58,074 nt of DNA from Phycisphaeraceae bacterium (GCA_021297895.1 JAJTHN010000035.1:1-58074), one strand, 5' to 3'; shown: positions 43,007 to 52,296, numbered from the stretch's first letter. Translations and numbers: made by a program. The notes: a model not told the origin generated them from the sequence alone.

Positions 43007-44320
43007 TCACGGGTTGATCCGCGATGTCGGCCCCTGCCTGCTGCGCTCGCGCACCGTCGTACCCGTCGCCGTCACACCGCCGACGCGCACGGTCCGATCC
43101 GGCCTCGCCGCTTCCTCCGCCGCCCCCGCATCGCCCCCGCCATCACGCGCATCCGTGCCCGCGCTCGGCGTCGCGTCGTTGACGATCATCACCGCGACGC
43201 CGCGGCCGCTCATCCGCGCGTTGAACGTCTTCTTCGATCCCTCGACCTGCAGCGTCACCACTTCCCCATCGCGCGCCGAGCTCAACGCCCGCGCACGCGC
43301 CTTGATCACAAACGGGCCGGAGACCGTGTGCACCGTCACAAAGTCTCCGCGCCGAACAACGATCGGCGTCTGCACATCGCCCCGCGTGATCATGCTCCCG
43401 GCATCCAGCCGGCGACGCGCGATCAAGCCCCGCATCTCCTCCGGCCGCAGCGCCTCGGCGCTCATCGGCGACACCCACCGCTCCTGCGTGCTCACCATCG
43501 ACGCATCGATCCCCGCGTCGCGCTCGACCGCCATGTTCAGCACCGCCACCGCACGCCGGATCTCAATGTCCGCCGTGTACCGGTGCGTCGACAGCAGCCG
43601 ATCATCGCGGTACACATCCACGCGCAGCGGAACCCGGCCCGCGCTGGCCCCGCCCTCGGGCTGAACCTCAACACGCACATCCGGGCGGCACGCCTGATCC
43701 AGCGCGGCGCTCTGGTCCGGCGCGGCCGCCATCAACCGCACGCGCACATCGCTCGGGTCCACCTCGTACATTGCCGCCAGCCGCAGCCCGATCCGCCGAC
43801 GCAGCGTGTCCGCGCCCGCGACATCGATCCCCACCGGCCGCTCATCGCGAAGCGCCGGCCTGGGCTTTCGCTCGTCCTGGCGTACCTGCGTTTCCATCAT
43901 GCGCACGCTGCACGCCGAGCCGGCGAGCATCACGCGTCCCCAGTTCACGCGCGCCGCCCCGCCCTCGCGCCCGCTCGCATCCCACTCGTCGATCGCGCGC
44001 CGCACATCTTCCAGCGTGATCGTCACGCCGTCGCCGGACCGAAGTGCCGACCGCTCGAGCACCACCACGCCCGCCAACCGCTCGCGATTGGCCCCGCGAA
44101 TGTCGGCGATCTGCCCGAGCGTCAACGGGCCCGCCGCGTCGCTGATCACGTGCGAATCGCGCACCGTGATGCTCGTCTGGCCGTCGGCGAGCGCCGCGCC
44201 CGCATCGTCGCGTCCGCCCGCCGCGGCGGACCCGACGCCCACGCAAAGCCCGTGCGCGACCGCCAGCGCGATCACGCCCGCGACCAGCCTCATCCCCGCG
44301 TTGCCCGCCGTGCGCTTCAT
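43007..44320 (-). CDS. flgA: Flagellar P-ring assembly chaperone FlgA
   Basis: 437 residues from ATG 44320 (GGAG six bases upstream), with a signal peptide MKRTAGNAGMRLVAGVIALAVAHG. FlgA is a periplasmic chaperone for P-ring protein FlgI. The C-terminal SAF-like domain is clear: RRRLDAGSMITRGDV, RRGDFVTVHTVSGPFVIKARARAL and GEVVTLQ. The N-terminal ~200 residues are longer than in enteric FlgA. Ends in a charged extension. Lies 31 bases after flgG and 90 bases before flgH. Confidence 0.85.
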   Translation of the reverse strand: MKRTAGNAGMRLVAGVIALAVAHGLCVGVGSAAAGGRDDAGAALADGQTSITVRDSHVISDAAGPLTLGQIADIRGANRERLAGVVVLERSALRSGDGVTITLEDVRRAIDEWDASGREGGAARVNWGRVMLAGSACSVRMMETQVRQDERKPRPALRDERPVGIDVAGADTLRRRIGLRLAAMYEVDPSDVRVRLMAAAPDQSAALDQACRPDVRVEVQPEGGASAGRVPLRVDVYRDDRLLSTHRYTADIEIRRAVAVLNMAVERDAGIDASMVSTQERWVSPMSAEALRPEEMRGLIARRRLDAGSMITRGDVQTPIVVRRGDFVTVHTVSGPFVIKARARALSSARDGEVVTLQVEGSKKTFNARMSGRGVAVMIVNDATPSAGTDARDGGGDAGAAEEAARPDRTVRVGGVTATGTTVRERSRQGPTSRINP

Positions 44321-44351
44321 GCCCGCTCCTGTTGGTCCGCTCAATCAGCGA

Positions 44352-45161
44352 TCAGCGGCGGAGATTCGTGGAGATCGTCCGCAGCGTCTCGTCCGCCGCA
44401 CGGATCACGTTCGAGTTCATCTCAAAGGCCCGCTGGGTCTTGATCAGATCGATCAGTTCGTTCGTCGGGTCGACGTTCGACGACTCCAGGAACTTCTGCA
44501 CCAGCGTACCGCGTTGGTCCGTGCCCGGGTTGCCGATCACCGGCGCGCCGCTGGCGGGAGACTCAACGAACAGGTTCTCGCCGATGGGCCGCATGCCCGC
44601 CGGGTTGATGAACGTCGCGATCTCGATCTGCCCGACCTGCTCCGGCTGCACCTGCGCCGGCAGCTTCACGAACACCCGCCCGCTCGCGTCGATCGTCAAC
44701 TGCGTCGCGTTCTCGGGAATGACGATGTTCGGCTCCAGCCGCCTTCCCTGATCGTTGGCCATGACGATCTCGCCCTGGCTGTTGATCGCGAATGAGCCCG
44801 TCCGCGTGTACGCGAACCCGTCGCCGAGCTGATCCTGAATCCGCACACGGAAAAAACCGTTCCCGTTGATCGTCACGTCCAGCTCGCGGCCGGTGTCGAT
44901 CGGCGAGCCCGAGCGGAAGTCGATCTGCGTTCCTGTCACGCGCGTGCCAAGGCCCACGTACAGACCGATCGGCCGCTGATCACCCTGCGCGTTCTCCACC
45001 CCCGGCTGCGCACGCTCGACGTACAGCAGATCCTGGAAGTTCGTCCGCGCCGCCTTGAATCCCGGCGTGTTCACGTTCGCCAGGTTGTTCGAGATCACCT
45101 CCAGCGACGTGTTCAACGCCGACAGACCGGAGGACGCCGATTGCAATGCGGTAATCGCCAT
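44352..45161 (-). CDS. flgG: Flagellar distal rod protein FlgG
   Basis: 269 residues. N-terminal MAITALQSASSGLSALNT…NNLANVNTPGFKA is the rod/hook signature, and the C-terminal ESSNVDPTNELIDLIKTQRAFEMNSNVIRAADETL forms the axial coiled coil. It builds the distal rod that crosses the peptidoglycan and P/L rings. Length is close to the usual 260. Third in orf96–flgF–flgG–flgA–flgH; 74 bases follow flgF. Confidence 0.93.
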   Translation of the reverse strand: MAITALQSASSGLSALNTSLEVISNNLANVNTPGFKAARTNFQDLLYVERAQPGVENAQGDQRPIGLYVGLGTRVTGTQIDFRSGSPIDTGRELDVTINGNGFFRVRIQDQLGDGFAYTRTGSFAINSQGEIVMANDQGRRLEPNIVIPENATQLTIDASGRVFVKLPAQVQPEQVGQIEIATFINPAGMRPIGENLFVESPASGAPVIGNPGTDQRGTLVQKFLESSNVDPTNELIDLIKTQRAFEMNSNVIRAADETLRTISTNLRR

Positions 45162-45235
45162 GGTTCGTTTCTCAACTTCCGTTCAGACCACCCGCCCCGC
45201 CCGACACGTCGCCCTCGACACTCCCGCCAGCGTCA

Positions 45236-46015
45236 TCAGCCCATGCGTGCGAACTGCGTCGCCGCCTTCTGCATCAGTTCGTCGTACATCGCGATCAGCC
45301 GGCTGGCACTGCTGGCCGAGCGCTCGGCCCCCATCACATCCAGCGTCGCACGCACCGGGTCCACCGCCGCCCGCTCCACCGCCCCCTGCACAAGGTTCCC
45401 ATCCGCCCGCGTCCGCCGCGCCATCAGTTCCGGGCTGGCCACGAACATGTTGTGCCCGGCCTTGCGCAATTGGTCCGGCCGCGAGATGTTCATCAGCGCC
45501 AGTTGCCCGGCGATCTGCCCATTCTGCCGGACCAGCCCGTTCGGCTCGATCGTGATCTTCGCCGTGGGGTCCAGCGTGATCGGGCGGTCGTTCTCATCAA
45601 GCACCGGCTTGCCCGTGCCTGTCTGCACCAGCCGCGACTGGCGATCCAGCGTCAGCCTGCCGTCACGCGTGAACCGGAACGTCTCCGGCCCCGACCCCGC
45701 GCCATCCTTGACCACAAAGAACCCCGATCCCTGAATCGCGACATCCAGACTCTGGCCCGTGGTCTCCAGCGACCCTTGCGCCAGGTTCATGCGCGTCGGC
45801 CCGACCCGCACTCCGCCGCCGAGCTTCTCCAGCATCGCGTTGCTCGGCAGGAAAGCCAGCCCATCTTCCTCGCGCGCCGCCGGGCGGAACCGCGTGGCCG
45901 TCATGTCCGGCTTGAACCCAACCGTCTGAATGTTCGCGAGGTTGTTCGCCGCGACATCCATCCGGTACATCGACGCCGCAAGGCTCGACCCCGCGAGGTA
46001 CATGCCATAACTCAT
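45236..46015 (-). CDS. flgF: Flagellar proximal rod protein FlgF
   Basis: 259 residues. NNLANIQTVGFKPDMT is the basal-body rod signature; LVQTGTGKPVLDENDRPITLDPTAKITIEPNGLVRQNG and MARRTRADGNLVQG…DPVRATLDVMGAERSASSASRLIAMYDELMQKAATQ match FlgF. It forms part of the proximal rod. Its ATG overlaps the stop of orf96 by four bases (ATGA). Confidence 0.85.
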   Translation of the reverse strand: MSYGMYLAGSSLAASMYRMDVAANNLANIQTVGFKPDMTATRFRPAAREEDGLAFLPSNAMLEKLGGGVRVGPTRMNLAQGSLETTGQSLDVAIQGSGFFVVKDGAGSGPETFRFTRDGRLTLDRQSRLVQTGTGKPVLDENDRPITLDPTAKITIEPNGLVRQNGQIAGQLALMNISRPDQLRKAGHNMFVASPELMARRTRADGNLVQGAVERAAVDPVRATLDVMGAERSASSASRLIAMYDELMQKAATQFARMG

Positions 46016-46302
46016 GCCTCACCCCCTTCGCCCACCAAGCGAAGCCGACGACCCGACGCCGCGCCAGCCGCGGCACCGCCCGCCCCGCCACCCACGCTCG
46101 CTTCATGCACCCGCATCCGCAACACCGAAGCCTGATCGCGCCGTTCCTGCGCTCCGCCCCCGGCCACCTGCGCATATCCCGACGCCAACTGCGCCTCGTG
46201 CTCCGCCAGCGCCAGCCGCGCAAGCCGCAGAATCGCCGAGCCCAGCAGCACTCGCCCACGCTCCGCGTCGGCAGTCTCCAGCAATGTCGCACGATCAACC
46301 AT
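46012..46302 (-). CDS. Small leading protein of the flagellar operon (orf96), unknown function
   Basis: 96 residues from ATG 46302, where GGAGG lies six bases upstream; the longer frame has no such site. The first ~65 residues are helical with coiled-coil heptads (LLETADAERGRVLLGSAILRLARLALAEHEAQL), and the tail is Gly/Ala then Arg-rich. It resembles flagellar export chaperones of the FlgN or FliT type in size and coiled-coil character, but I see no diagnostic motif. It is the first gene behind the sigma-54-type promoter and is coupled to flgF by a four-base overlap, so a role in rod assembly or export is likely. Confidence 0.6.
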   Translation of the reverse strand: MVDRATLLETADAERGRVLLGSAILRLARLALAEHEAQLASGYAQVAGGGAQERRDQASVLRMRVHEASVGGGAGGAAAGAASGRRLRLVGEGGEA

Positions 46303-46334
46303 GGCATCCTCCACGTCTTTGCCCCACCGCCATA

Positions 46335-46350
46335 CGCGAAGGCCGTGCCA
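46335..46350 (-). promoter_or_regulatory. Sigma-54 type promoter of orf96–flgFGAH
   Basis: On the reverse strand the 16 bases read TGGCACGGCCTTCGCG, matching TGGCACG-N4-TTGCW in all seven positions of the −24 box, with the GC doublet at −12 kept and one mismatch (TCGC). The predicted start is about 20 bases upstream of the orf96 ATG. Sigma-54 commonly drives middle flagellar genes. Confidence 0.6.
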
Positions 46351-46519
46351 GATCAACAATCCGCCTGCTAGGCCACGAATCACCCGACTCCCACCTCCAC
46401 GATCGCACGTTCACCCGCCCAGCAGCCCCAACCGCGCGAAACCCGCGCGGCCAGTGCCGCTACCTTCTCCATCACCGCGACGGCCCCCATCGCCCCCATA
46501 CCCCGATCGAGCACCCCCC

Positions 46520-48202
46520 ATGGCCACTCGCCGAAACCTTGCACCAGCCCCCACCCCGGCCCTCCTCGCGGCCCTGGCCCTCCTGGCCACCGCCCTCACC
46601 CCCGCCGCGGCACGCGCGCAGGCCCCCGCCATCGACGGCTTGCTCTCCGACTGGGCCTCCATCCCCACCATCGCCACCGACCCCGCCGGCGACGCCAACG
46701 GCCCCATCGACCTGACCGCCGTTCGGCTGACATCCGCCGGCACGCGGCTGTTCGCCCAACTGGACCTGGTCACGCCGCTGAACCTCTCCTCCGGCCCCTC
46801 GACCGACCCGACGCTCCGAATGATCATCTCGCTCGCCGGGCGATCGCTGACCATCGACTTCCGGGGCCGCCGCGCATTCCTGGACAACGATCCGTCGCAG
46901 GTCGTCACTTGGCCCGCGATCGACTTTGTCGCCATGCCCACGACCGCCAGCACGCGCTTCGAGCTGCGCATCGATACCGCCGCCATCGGCGCGACGCAGG
47001 GCTCGACCGTTCGCGTGGCCTTCGACGGCGCCGACTCGCTGGCGACCCCCGCGGACTTCGCGCTCGCGGCCCCGCCCGCCGCGAACACCCGCCGATCCGT
47101 CGCGCGGCCGACATGCAATGTGCTCCGTGTCGCGAGCCTCAACACAAGCAACAACTTCACAACAAACGTCACGGGCCTGAATGATCTAGCGCGCCAGCCC
47201 GCCTTCCGCCGACTGATCGACGCCGTGAACGCCGACGTCTACTGCTTCAGCGAGGAGTACTCCAGCACCGCCGCGCAGGTCCGCACGCTCATCAACTCCG
47301 CCGACCCGCTGGACAACGCGACGACCTTCAACGTCATCAAGTCCGGCGAACTGGTCGTCGCCTCGCCATTCCCCATGACCCGCGTCACACCCTTCGCCGC
47401 GGCTCACTTGGCCGTCATCGTCTCGCCCCCCGCCGCCTCCGGCAAGCCCGAGACCCTGGTCATCACCACGCACCTCAAGTGCTGCGGCTTCATCGGCAAC
47501 AGCGACGACAACACACGCATCAGCCAGTCCACCCTCGCCGCGGCCGACTTCGTCGCCTTCCGCAACGCGACGCTCAGCACAACCTTCGCCGCCAAGGCCG
47601 GCATCCCGGCCATCCTCATCGGCGACATGAATCTCGTCGGAAGCACCACCCCGATGGACCGATGGACCGCCAGCGCCCCCGCCGGCCCGGGCCTGACAAA
47701 CCTGCCGCTCCGCCGTATCGCCAGCGACGATGCCTGGACATGGAAGAGCGCCTCGGGCCTTGGCTTCTGGCCCGGCGCGCTCGACGCCTCCGCCGTCGAC
47801 ACGACCCGCTCCATCGTCGTCGCGGCCTTCTCGCTGGACTCGAGCGAACTGACCACCAGCGAACTGCAGACCCTGGCCCTGCAGGCCTCCGACAGCGACG
47901 TCAGCGATCACGCCATGTCCATCGTCGACCTCGCCCCCGCGCCGTGCCCCTGCAACGCCGCCGACATCGCCAACACCGACGGCGACCTTCCCTCGACGCC
48001 CGACGGCGCACTGGACAACGGCGACTTCACGGCCTTCTTCAGCGCTTTCTTCCTCCCCGCTACCAATCCTCTCCGCACCGCCGCCGACATCGCCAACACC
48101 GACGGCCAGACCATCGCCGACGGCGGCGGGCCCGACGGCCAGGTCGACAACGGCGACTTCTCCGCCTTCTTCGCCGCGTTCTTCAGCGGATGCCGGTCAT
48201 AA
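46520..48202 (+). CDS. Secreted endonuclease/exonuclease/phosphatase-fold protein with GC-type dockerin
   Basis: 560 residues from ATG 46520 with signal peptide (PALLAALALLATALTPAAARA). Residues ~38–190 resemble a CBM9/DOMON-like beta sandwich (AIDGLLSDWASIP…RLFAQLDL). Residues ~205–470 have the EEP fold: RVASLNTSNNF, VYCFSEEY, HLKCCGF, ILIGDMNLVG and SDHAMSIVDL, which includes the Asp-Met-Asn and Ser-Asp-His catalytic residues. Residues ~477–560 are the dockerin repeat (ADIANTDGD…DNGDF..FF twice). It ends FFSGCRS, with two residues after the usual terminal GC. It may be a secreted nuclease or phosphodiesterase held at the surface. Confidence 0.75.
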   Translation: MATRRNLAPAPTPALLAALALLATALTPAAARAQAPAIDGLLSDWASIPTIATDPAGDANGPIDLTAVRLTSAGTRLFAQLDLVTPLNLSSGPSTDPTLRMIISLAGRSLTIDFRGRRAFLDNDPSQVVTWPAIDFVAMPTTASTRFELRIDTAAIGATQGSTVRVAFDGADSLATPADFALAAPPAANTRRSVARPTCNVLRVASLNTSNNFTTNVTGLNDLARQPAFRRLIDAVNADVYCFSEEYSSTAAQVRTLINSADPLDNATTFNVIKSGELVVASPFPMTRVTPFAAAHLAVIVSPPAASGKPETLVITTHLKCCGFIGNSDDNTRISQSTLAAADFVAFRNATLSTTFAAKAGIPAILIGDMNLVGSTTPMDRWTASAPAGPGLTNLPLRRIASDDAWTWKSASGLGFWPGALDASAVDTTRSIVVAAFSLDSSELTTSELQTLALQASDSDVSDHAMSIVDLAPAPCPCNAADIANTDGDLPSTPDGALDNGDFTAFFSAFFLPATNPLRTAADIANTDGQTIADGGGPDGQVDNGDFSAFFAAFFSGCRS

Positions 48203-48261
48203 CGCGGCTCATCGCGCCGCCGCTCAGGTCCCGGTCGCCCCGCTGCCGGAGACAAAATGAA

Positions 48262-48293
48262 ATGAAGCCGCGTTCACCCGAACGCGGCTTCAT
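48262..48293 (-). terminator. Terminator hairpin between EEP and RNase E genes
   Basis: A 14-base perfect stem ATGAAGCCGCGTTC / GAACGCGGCTTCAT with a four-base loop sits between convergent genes. On the reverse strand it is followed by TTCATTTTG, a weak T-rich end, so it most likely ends the RNase E transcript and may serve both. Confidence 0.65.
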
Positions 48294-48319
48294 GGAATGA
48301 CCAAACAATCTCGCCGCGA

Positions 48320-51300
48320 TTACTCGTCGCGCTTCTTGGGAACCTGCCCCGGCTTGAGTCGGCGGAACGCGCTGTACAGCGTCCGCGGCTTGGGCTTGCC
48401 GTCGCCCGTCGGTGATACGCCCGCACCACCCGCCGCGGCTCCACCGCTCGCCCCGGCGCCAGCGGCGCCACCGCCCGCCGGCGAACCGCCACCGGCCCCA
48501 CCGCCCGCCGGCCCGCCGCCGCCGCGGCCCTGATCTCGCGACTGATCCCGCGCCCGATCCCGGCTCGGCTCACGTCCACCATCACGACCGCCATCACGCC
48601 GCCCGTCGCCCCGGCCCTGACCACCGCCGCCCTGCGGCGGACGTTGGCCCTGACCCTGCGCTGCCGGGCCCTGCGGCCCTTGGGCCTGACCGGCCGATCG
48701 CGGATTCACATTCTGCTCACCGGCCGTCGGTGGTGCCTGCCCATCGCCCGCACCACCCGCACCGGGCGCGCCGGCCGGGCCGCCGCCCTCGCCACCGCCC
48801 GACCCGCCGCGGCCGCGACGACGACGGCGACGACGACGCTTCCGCCCACCGCCCTCGCCACCCTCACCACCTCCGCCACCCGGCGCGCCATCACCACCTT
48901 CGCCACCATCCGGGCCGTCAAAGTCGTCCGGCCCATCCGGCCCATCGGTGCCGCCGCCCGAGTCCGCGTCCGACCCGCCCGCCGGAGCGAACGACTCGGC
49001 GCCGGTCTGCAACGTCGGCGCGGCGACATCATCACCATGGTCGCCCATCGACGCCGCGTGAACCGTCGGCGCCTCGGCCGCGAACATCGCCGCGAGACTC
49101 GACGGTGCTGCCGGCCTTTGCCCGCGAGGTCCGCCGCCGCCGCCACCGCCCGGCCGCGGAGCCTGTCCGGGACCACGTCCCTGTCCACCACCTTGGCCCG
49201 CACCTTGGCCCGCGTTCTGGCCTTGGCCCGGCGCGATCGGCGGCCGACCGCCGCCGCCGTTCCCGCCACCGTTCACCGGCGCACCCGCACCGCCCGGTGA
49301 CCCGGCCGCACCCGGCGCTCCCGGCGCGCCGCCCTCACCGCCACCCGACCCGCCGCGGCCACGACGACCGCGACGACGACGACGGCGACGACGCCCGCCC
49401 TCGCCCGCGATCGGCTGTCCATCCGGCCCGAGTTGCACCGGCCCGCGTCCATCCTCCGGCCCGTCATCCGAATCGCCCGCACCGGATGCGCCCACCGCGG
49501 CACCGCCGCCCGCAACATCCGCCGGACGCGCCGGCGACGCAGCCTGCGGACCAGCCGCGGGCCGTCCGCCTCCGCCCTGACCATTCTGCCCGCCGCCTTG
49601 GCCACCACCTTGGCCACCACCTTGGCCACCACCCGGACCGCCCTGCGGCCCATCGCCCCGCCCGCGTCCGCGCCCGCGACGCCGACGCCGACCGCCCGCC
49701 GGTGCATCCAGCGTGAAGTTCCCGCCGTCGCCCGCTGCGCCGGCTTCCGCGGGCTGCTCGATCAGATGCGGCTCGGGCTCGTCGCCCGCATCCGGCTCTT
49801 CCTGATCCGCCTGCCGTTCCAACTCCAGCAACTCCTGCTCCAGTTCGCCCTCGTCCGTATCCGGATTCGGGTCGATCCACTGCAGCAGTTCCTCGCCCGT
49901 CGCGCGCTTGCGCGGCAGCCGCTCGATCTCGATGTCGTTGCCCTGCTCGTCGTACGCGTAGAACTGCACGCGATCGGCCGCGATCGCCTCGCTCAACCGG
50001 ATGTGCACCGGCTTGGAGAACGAGCGCTCCAGCCGCGCCAGCGCCTTGCGCCGACCGCTGAGCAACTCACCGGCGATCCGCGGGTGCACCACCATCTCCG
50101 CCTTGGCCACGCGCTGGTGATCCAGCAGCCCGGCCAGTTCCCGAAGCGCATCGGCCGCGACCGAATCGGCCTTCTGCAGGAGCCCGCGCCCGTGGCAGTG
50201 CGTGCACACGCCAAAGTGCTGCTGCTCGTGGCTCCCGCGCATGCGCTGGCGCGTCATCTCGAGAATGCCGAACTCGCTGATCGGCAGCAGCGTCGCCCGT
50301 GCGCGATCGCTCGAGAGCAACTCCGCGAACCGCTGCTCGACATCCTTGCGATGCTTGGGCGATCGCATGTCGATCAGGTCGTTGATCACGATCCCGCCCA
50401 GATCGCGCAGCCGCAACTGACGCGAGATCTCCTCGATCGCCTCCAGGTTCGTCCGGTACGCGTTCTCCTCGCTGTCGCCCGCGCGGCGGCTCTTGCCGCT
50501 GTTGACATCGATCGCCACCAGCGCCTCGGTCTCGTCGATCACGAGCCGGCCGCCGCTGGGCAGCGGAACCTCGCGCGCGTACATCGTCCGGATCTGCTCC
50601 TCCAGCCCCACCGCATGGAACACCGGCGAACGCCCCGCGTACCGCACCAGCCGCGTCTCGGTCCGCGGCGAAACGATCTTCATGAACCGCGCCGCTCGCT
50701 TGAGCGCCACCTCGCTGTCGACGATCACCTCCTCCGTCTCCGTCGTCAGCATGTCGCGCAGGGCACGCACCAGCAGATCGCTCTCGCTGTACAGCAGCCG
50801 CGGCTTGCTCCCGCCCTTGCGACGACGCTCCATGTCCTTCTGCAGCCGCATCAGGTATGCAAGGTCGCGCTTGAGTTCCGTCTTGGTCTTGTCCAGGCCC
50901 GCCGTGCGCACGATAAACCCGAAGCCCTCGGGCAGCTCCAGCGCGTCGAGAATCTCCTTCATCTTCGCGCGCAGACCGTCATCCTCAACCTTGCGCGACA
51001 CGCCGACGCGGTCCATTCCCGGCATCATCACCAGGTACCGCCCGGGAATGCTCAGGTAACTCGTGACCGTCGGCCCCTTGCTCCCCACGCCCTCCTTGAG
51101 CACCTGAACGATGATCTCCTGCCCGCGCCGCAGACACTCCTGAATCGGAGGCCGCTCGCGACGGGGGATCTTCTTGCCCACCCGCTCGGTCGTGTCGCCA
51201 TCGCCACCGGGGAAGTACCGCGGGTGCAGGTCGCTGGTGTGCAGGAACCCGTTGTTGCCCAGCCCAAAGTCCACGAACGCCGCCTGGATCGACGGCTCAA

Positions 51301-51940
51301 CGTTCGTCACGCGGCCAACATAAATGTTGCCCACGTGGCTGACCTGATCGAACCGCTCGCTGTGGAACTCATCGAGCTTTCCATCGACCACCACCGCCAC
51401 GCGGCACTCTTCGCCCGGCGTGTAGTTGATCACCAGTTTGCGCTTGCCCGCGGGGCGAGACTGCTTGACGTTCCGATCAATCCGGATCTCACGCGTCCGC
51501 CCGCGCGCCCCCGCACGCGGCTTCTTGCCGCGACCCTTGCCGCCCTTCTCTCCGGCGGCACCACCCGCCGAACCTCCGGCGCCCGATGCGCCGCCATCGC
51601 CCGCTTCGCCCTGCCCGCCCGCGTCGGTCCCATCGCCTTCGCCGGCGTCGCCGTCCTCGTCCTCGTCTCCGGAAACCGGCCGCAGAACGCTCGGCGGCTC
51701 CTCCGCGGGCGCGCTGTCAAAGGCCGCCAGCGAGCCGGACTCGACCGGCGAGTCCGACCCATCGGTCATGTCCCCCGCACCATCGCCGCCGCCCTGGCCC
51801 GCGTCATCGGGACCATCGCCGGTCGACCGTCCACGCGGCGGCTCGTGCGACTCAAACCCGCCCGCGCCGAACCCCTCCTGCCCGAAGCCCTGACCCTGCC
51901 CCGAACCCTGCTCATCCATCGAATACCCGTTCTCGTTCAT
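48320..51940 (-). CDS. rne: Ribonuclease E/G family endoribonuclease with long disordered tail
   Basis: 1,206 residues from ATG 51940. Initiates mRNA decay and processes stable RNAs. A ~150-residue acidic Gly/Asp-rich leader precedes the S1 domain (~200–300). Catalytic region: EALVAIDVNSGK (first acidic residue ~478), GGIVINDLIDM (second ~520), and the zinc-link CTHCHGRG (~579). The C-terminal ~500 residues are Gly/Gln/Arg/Asp-rich and disordered, with GGGQGGGQ and GGGEGGG runs, probably a degradosome scaffold and RNA-binding arm. A 418-base leader separates it from the PTS gene upstream. The disordered tail is coded by nearly simple sequence. Confidence 0.88.
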   Translation of the reverse strand: MNENGYSMDEQGSGQGQGFGQEGFGAGGFESHEPPRGRSTGDGPDDAGQGGGDGAGDMTDGSDSPVESGSLAAFDSAPAEEPPSVLRPVSGDEDEDGDAGEGDGTDAGGQGEAGDGGASGAGGSAGGAAGEKGGKGRGKKPRAGARGRTREIRIDRNVKQSRPAGKRKLVINYTPGEECRVAVVVDGKLDEFHSERFDQVSHVGNIYVGRVTNVEPSIQAAFVDFGLGNNGFLHTSDLHPRYFPGGDGDTTERVGKKIPRRERPPIQECLRRGQEIIVQVLKEGVGSKGPTVTSYLSIPGRYLVMMPGMDRVGVSRKVEDDGLRAKMKEILDALELPEGFGFIVRTAGLDKTKTELKRDLAYLMRLQKDMERRRKGGSKPRLLYSESDLLVRALRDMLTTETEEVIVDSEVALKRAARFMKIVSPRTETRLVRYAGRSPVFHAVGLEEQIRTMYAREVPLPSGGRLVIDETEALVAIDVNSGKSRRAGDSEENAYRTNLEAIEEISRQLRLRDLGGIVINDLIDMRSPKHRKDVEQRFAELLSSDRARATLLPISEFGILEMTRQRMRGSHEQQHFGVCTHCHGRGLLQKADSVAADALRELAGLLDHQRVAKAEMVVHPRIAGELLSGRRKALARLERSFSKPVHIRLSEAIAADRVQFYAYDEQGNDIEIERLPRKRATGEELLQWIDPNPDTDEGELEQELLELERQADQEEPDAGDEPEPHLIEQPAEAGAAGDGGNFTLDAPAGGRRRRRGRGRGRGDGPQGGPGGGQGGGQGGGQGGGQNGQGGGGRPAAGPQAASPARPADVAGGGAAVGASGAGDSDDGPEDGRGPVQLGPDGQPIAGEGGRRRRRRRRGRRGRGGSGGGEGGAPGAPGAAGSPGGAGAPVNGGGNGGGGRPPIAPGQGQNAGQGAGQGGGQGRGPGQAPRPGGGGGGGPRGQRPAAPSSLAAMFAAEAPTVHAASMGDHGDDVAAPTLQTGAESFAPAGGSDADSGGGTDGPDGPDDFDGPDGGEGGDGAPGGGGGEGGEGGGRKRRRRRRRRGRGGSGGGEGGGPAGAPGAGGAGDGQAPPTAGEQNVNPRSAGQAQGPQGPAAQGQGQRPPQGGGGQGRGDGRRDGGRDGGREPSRDRARDQSRDQGRGGGGPAGGGAGGGSPAGGGAAGAGASGGAAAGGAGVSPTGDGKPKPRTLYSAFRRLKPGQVPKKRDE
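49597..49632 (-). repeat. Three 12-bp repeats in the rne tail
   Basis: Three exact units of CTTGGCCACCAC (forward strand) code for Gly-Gly-Gly-Gln in the reverse-strand gene. Similar degenerate units occur around 49190–49215. The array is a likely slippage site. Confidence 0.8.
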
Positions 51941-52141
51941 ACACCGTTCCCGGCCCATCGGGCCCACGCGCAAAGGCTCGGCACTTCGCCGGCCCGCCCG
52001 TGTCTACCTGAGCGCCGCCCGAGCCAACATGGCCCATGAGCAACCACTCGCGGAAAGGCGCCGGTCCTTGGCGGGTCATCGAAGTGCGAACCTCTCCGGC
52101 GCGAGCACGTGGCCCTGTCCTGACCCCGCCCCGCGCCTGAT

Positions 52142-52296
52142 CACCTTCAAGGTGCTCACGCCGGGGGCGAGTCGCGCCGACTTGTCGGTCCGGGCCATGG
52201 AGGGCGGCTCAGCGAGGGGGCTTGCCCTTCGCGTGCCTGCGCTCGCACGGTGTGCTCTGTCCGACTCTTCGCCGGACCGGCCCGAACCTTGGTTCG
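52142..52296 (+). ncRNA. Candidate structured RNA (hairpin series) in the rne–ptsI gap
   Basis: The 418-base gap between rne (start 51940) and ptsI (end 52359) holds six adjacent short hairpins. Three have CTTG tetraloops on the forward strand: CCGA-CTTG-TCGG (52177–52188), GGG-CTTG-CCC (52218–52227) and CGAAC-CTTG-GTTCG (52283–52296). The others are CACCTTCAAGGTG (52142), CGTGC…GCACG (52232) and GTCCG…CGGAC (52259). CTTG loops are stable in RNA only on the forward strand, so an RNA opposite to rne is one option; the leader of rne is the other. No match to tmRNA, RNase P or 6S was visible. Confidence 0.35.
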
